From Caribbeanibacter sp964518305 (GTDB lineage: Bacteria > Gemmatimonadota > Gemmatimonadetes > Palauibacterales > Palauibacteraceae), in NCBI GenBank assembly GCA_964518305.1, contig CAZFDK010000016.1, positions 1 through 44,787 on the forward strand: DNA of 44,787 nt, given 5' to 3'. This document shows positions 42,423 through 44,787 of this stretch, one piece after another (position 1 is the first letter of the stretch; every line of letters begins with the position of its first letter). Both the position numbers and the translations under genes were made by a program. The notes under the pieces are model-generated. The model ran no database searches and had not been told where the DNA came from. It was given only the letters and a program-made list of their open reading frames with translations.

Positions 42423-43838
42423 ATGACCGAGCGCCTCGTGCAGCTCCGATCACCGGACGAGACCCGGGATGAGGCAGGGGACGGCCCGGCGCTCGACCCT
42501 GGATCGGAACGGGTGCGGCCGGCCAGCCGGAGGGTGTTCATCGAGACCTACGGGTGTCAGATGAACATCAATGACACCGAGCTCATGGCCGGCAGGCTCG
42601 CCGACCGGGGCTACGTGCAGGTGGACGAACCCGGTCGGGCCGACGTCATCCTGATCAACACCTGCGCTGTGCGAGAGAACGCCGAGCAGCGGGTGCGGGG
42701 ACGCATCGGCCAGCTTCAGCAGTTCCGGCGGGACAACCCGGAGCTGGTCCTGGGCGTCACGGGCTGCATGGCTCAGCGTATCGGCGACCGCCTGCTGGAC
42801 GAGATGGACGGCGTCGACCTGGTGGCCGGCCCCGACGCGTACAGGGATATCGGAGAGCGGATCGACCAGATCCGGTTCGGTGGCCTGGAGCGCGGACAGC
42901 GGCTCCTGGAGCTGGACGGGTCCGAGCGCTACGAGGGCATGGACGCCGTCCGTGAGGAGGGGGTGACGGCGTGGATCACCGTGCAGCGTGGATGCGACCA
43001 CCGATGCACCTTCTGCATCGTCCCCTACGTGCGGGGCGGAGAGAAGAACCGCGACCCGTCGGCGGTGCTCTCGGAGACCAGGGAGGCCGTGGAGCGCGGG
43101 TACTCCGAGATCACGCTCCTGGGGCAGACGGTGAACTCCTACCAGTGGGAGAACTGGGACTTCGCCCGTCTACTCCGCGCGGTGGCTCGGGTCCCCGGAG
43201 TCCAGCGGGTGCGCTTCACGTCGCCGCATCCGAACGACGTGACCGGGCGTCTGGTGGAGGTGATGGCCGAGGAGGACTCCGTATGCCGCCAGCTCCACCT
43301 CCCCGCCCAGTCGGGTTCCGACTGGATGCTCAAGCGCATGGTCCGCCGCTACACGGTGGACGAGTACCTGGAGAAGGTGCGGATGCTCCGAAATCGGATT
43401 CCGGACATCGCCCTCAGCACGGACATGATCGTGGGCTTTCCGGGCGAGCGGGAGGTTGACTTTCGGGCCACGCTCGACCTGATGCGCGAGGTCCGCTACG
43501 ATGACGCGTTCCTCTACCGGTATTCGCAGCGGGAGGGCACGCCGGCCACGCGCTTTCCGGAACAGGACTTCGTAGAGGACGAGGTGGCTCAGCGACGGCT
43601 GGAGGAGCTCATCGAGCTGCACCGCGACATCCAGCGCGAGATCGCCGAGGACGAGGTGGACCGCGAGGTGGAGGTGCTCGTCGAGGAGCCGGCCCGGAGC
43701 GAGGGGGACGTCCTTGGCAAGACCGAGCGGAACAAGGCCGTCGTCTTCCCGGGAGACGGGGATCTGGTCGGGGAGTACGTGAGCGTCCGGCTCACCGACA
43801 CCACCGGTGCCACCTTCAGGGGGGAGCGCACGACGTGA
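42423..43838 (+). CDS. miaB: tRNA-2-methylthio-N6-dimethylallyladenosine synthase
   Basis: A 471-residue radical SAM methylthiotransferase that adds the 2-methylthio group to i6A37 of tRNAs reading U-starting codons. The N-terminal UPF0004 domain holds the auxiliary cluster cysteines 45 (ETYGCQMNIND), 81 (INTCAVRENAEQR) and 115 (GVTGCMAQR). The radical SAM motif CDHRCTFC (191-198) comes next, then PHPNDVT, LHLPAQSGSDWMLKRM, RY and STDMIVGFPGE. A C-terminal TRAM domain follows (VLVEEPARSEGDVLGKTERNK). The motif set favours MiaB over RimO and MtaB. It has an extra 35-residue charged N-terminus. ATG at 42423 has no strong ribosome binding site. Its stop overlaps the LapA-domain gene (GTGA). Confidence 0.96.
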   Translation: MTERLVQLRSPDETRDEAGDGPALDPGSERVRPASRRVFIETYGCQMNINDTELMAGRLADRGYVQVDEPGRADVILINTCAVRENAEQRVRGRIGQLQQFRRDNPELVLGVTGCMAQRIGDRLLDEMDGVDLVAGPDAYRDIGERIDQIRFGGLERGQRLLELDGSERYEGMDAVREEGVTAWITVQRGCDHRCTFCIVPYVRGGEKNRDPSAVLSETREAVERGYSEITLLGQTVNSYQWENWDFARLLRAVARVPGVQRVRFTSPHPNDVTGRLVEVMAEEDSVCRQLHLPAQSGSDWMLKRMVRRYTVDEYLEKVRMLRNRIPDIALSTDMIVGFPGEREVDFRATLDLMREVRYDDAFLYRYSQREGTPATRFPEQDFVEDEVAQRRLEELIELHRDIQREIAEDEVDREVEVLVEEPARSEGDVLGKTERNKAVVFPGDGDLVGEYVSVRLTDTTGATFRGERTT

Positions 43839-44089
43839 AGTTCTGGCTCCGTGCGCTCACGTTCGTCGTGGTCGCCGGCCTCGCCTTCGGCTTCGCGGTG
43901 GCGAACGGCGACCAGCAGGTGACGTTGGAGCTGGGTGTTCTGACACTCCGGTCCGTCTCGCTCCCGGTGGTGGTCTTCGGCTCGGTTCTCCTGGGAATGC
44001 TGGCGGTCTTTCTGGCGGGGCTGAGGGCGGATCTGCGAACCCGGCGTACCCTCCGGCGTTACCGGGAGGTGATCGAGGGGGAGGAGTAG
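43835..44089 (+). CDS. Small LapA-domain (DUF1049) membrane protein
   Basis: An 84-residue protein with two hydrophobic helices (about 5-23 and 43-62) separated by a segment VTLELGVLTLRSVSLPVVVFG that matches the LapA/YciS-like pattern (NxxxVxLxxL ... xPLxxxxLxxxLxG). A cytoplasmic basic coiled tail (RADLRTRRTLRRYREVIE) follows. In E. coli, LapA (YciS) acts with LapB in lipopolysaccharide assembly; whether this homologue does is unknown. The GTG start overlaps the miaB stop, so it is likely translationally coupled. Confidence 0.75.
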   Translation: MKFWLRALTFVVVAGLAFGFAVANGDQQVTLELGVLTLRSVSLPVVVFGSVLLGMLAVFLAGLRADLRTRRTLRRYREVIEGEE

Positions 44090-44099
44090 CGCAGGGCCG

Positions 44100-44787
44100 G
44101 TGCGGAATACCCGACGCGCCGGCGGAATCTTCTGGGGTGGGGCCTTCCTGGCGGCGGGCGTCCTGGCCGGCGGCACCGGCGGCGCGAGCTCAACGCTTCA
44201 CGCCGGAATTCCCTGGCCGGCTCTGACCGTGGCCGCCGTGACCGCGGCGGCCACTCTCCTCCTTCCGATCCTTCCGGGCAGCCGACCGACCGGTCGCCTC
44301 GTGCTCTACCGGGAGAGAGCGTCCGGCGGTGTCTTTTCGGGCCTCGCCGCCCCCCTGGCCGTCTGCCTCCTGTGCGGTGCTGCCCTGGGGCTGCGGTCCG
44401 CGGGCCGGTCCCATTCCGCCTGTACCTCGGGGCTCCCCCGGGACGGACGTGTCCGGGCCGCGGGGCTCCTGACGCGGGTCGCGTCCCCCGGGGCCGACGA
44501 AGCGGCCTCCCGAGCCGAGCTCAGCGCGGTCTCTTTCCGATACGGCGGTCGCCACTGCGCGCTGCCCGCGCTCGCGGTCCGCGGTGATTCTTCGGATTTC
44601 CCGCCGCCGGGCGAGTGGGTGATCGCGAGAGGGGCGTGGCGGCCCTATCCGGCCGGCGGTGAGCCCCGCAGGCCCCGGTACCGCGGTTTTCTGCGCGCGG
44701 ACGAGGTGGTTCCCGCGACCGGCGGCGAGCTTCGCATCGCCGGGCGGATCGGGGCCGCGGCCGCCCGGTGGCGCGCGCGGGCGGCCG
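44100..44787 (+). CDS. Probable ComEC/Rec2 DNA-uptake channel, 5' part
   Basis: From GTG at 44100 the frame is open to the window end (229 codons). The N-terminus has two or three hydrophobic stretches, interrupted by an arginine-rich loop. A soluble segment with the pattern of the ComEC N-terminal DUF4131 domain follows: RVRAAGLLTRVASPG, then PPPGEWVIARGAWRPYP and PRRPRYRGFLRADEVV. ComEC forms the inner-membrane channel for single-stranded DNA in natural transformation. The channel and metallo-beta-lactamase-like domains would lie beyond the window. It starts 11 bases after the LapA-type gene. The call is moderate because only the divergent N-terminus is visible. Confidence 0.6.
   Translation, partial: MRNTRRAGGIFWGGAFLAAGVLAGGTGGASSTLHAGIPWPALTVAAVTAAATLLLPILPGSRPTGRLVLYRERASGGVFSGLAAPLAVCLLCGAALGLRSAGRSHSACTSGLPRDGRVRAAGLLTRVASPGADEAASRAELSAVSFRYGGRHCALPALAVRGDSSDFPPPGEWVIARGAWRPYPAGGEPRRPRYRGFLRADEVVPATGGELRIAGRIGAAAARWRARAA

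Overview
The window is a high-GC (roughly 70%) piece of bacterial chromosome with dense genes, many GTG starts and many 1-4 base stop/start overlaps. The combination points to a Gram-negative-type bacterium with meso-diaminopimelate peptidoglycan: MurE carries a DNPR motif, and there is a lipoprotein next to a predicted outer-membrane barrel. Large secreted beta-propeller proteins (Asp-box/VPS10-like and PD40-amidohydrolase) and a PASTA-bearing FtsI in the division cluster fit Gemmatimonadota best. That placement is an inference from gene style, not from a marker comparison.

Left arm (1-14.5 kb). A peptide chain release factor 3 gene (prfC, minus strand) is cut by the window edge and by a 10-base N gap. 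Then come a patatin-like phospholipase (+), a convergent MFS transporter (-), a 1077-residue Asp-box beta-propeller protein (-), a divergent DEAD-box RNA helicase (+), a 1029-residue propeller-amidohydrolase fusion (+) and an exported TolB_N/CsgG-like TPR protein (+) that ends at a strong intrinsic terminator. This arm looks like independent transcription units with their own promoters.

Centre (14.6-31.1 kb). This is a complete-looking dcw (division and cell wall) operon: mraZ, rsmH, ftsL, ftsI, murE, murF, mraY, murD, ftsW, murG, murC, ftsQ, ftsA, ftsZ. It is preceded by a sigma70-like promoter and three TGGGG boxes on a 10-base period, which match the known MraZ operator. These genes make the UDP-MurNAc-pentapeptide, convert it to lipid I and lipid II, polymerise and cross-link septal peptidoglycan, and build the FtsZ ring. 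murB and ddl, often found between murC and ftsQ, are absent here. ftsA contains a second 10-base N gap.

Right arm (31.2-44.8 kb). An M23 (LytM) endopeptidase, ftsY, recG and asnS follow on the plus strand. mazG (minus) faces alr (plus) across a very short shared promoter region that suggests leaderless transcripts. alr is coupled to cdd, a lipoprotein and an outer-membrane barrel protein. A 13-base tandem repeat precedes miaB, which is coupled to a small LapA-domain membrane protein. The window ends inside a probable comEC competence gene.

I found no tRNA or rRNA gene, CRISPR array, insertion sequence, phage or defence island. Most of the window is conserved housekeeping content. The least explained items are the lipoprotein/barrel pair, the TolB_N-TPR protein, the structured 3' region behind it and some family-motif deviations (FtsY, FtsW, Alr). 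I do not see a clear undescribed multi-gene system.
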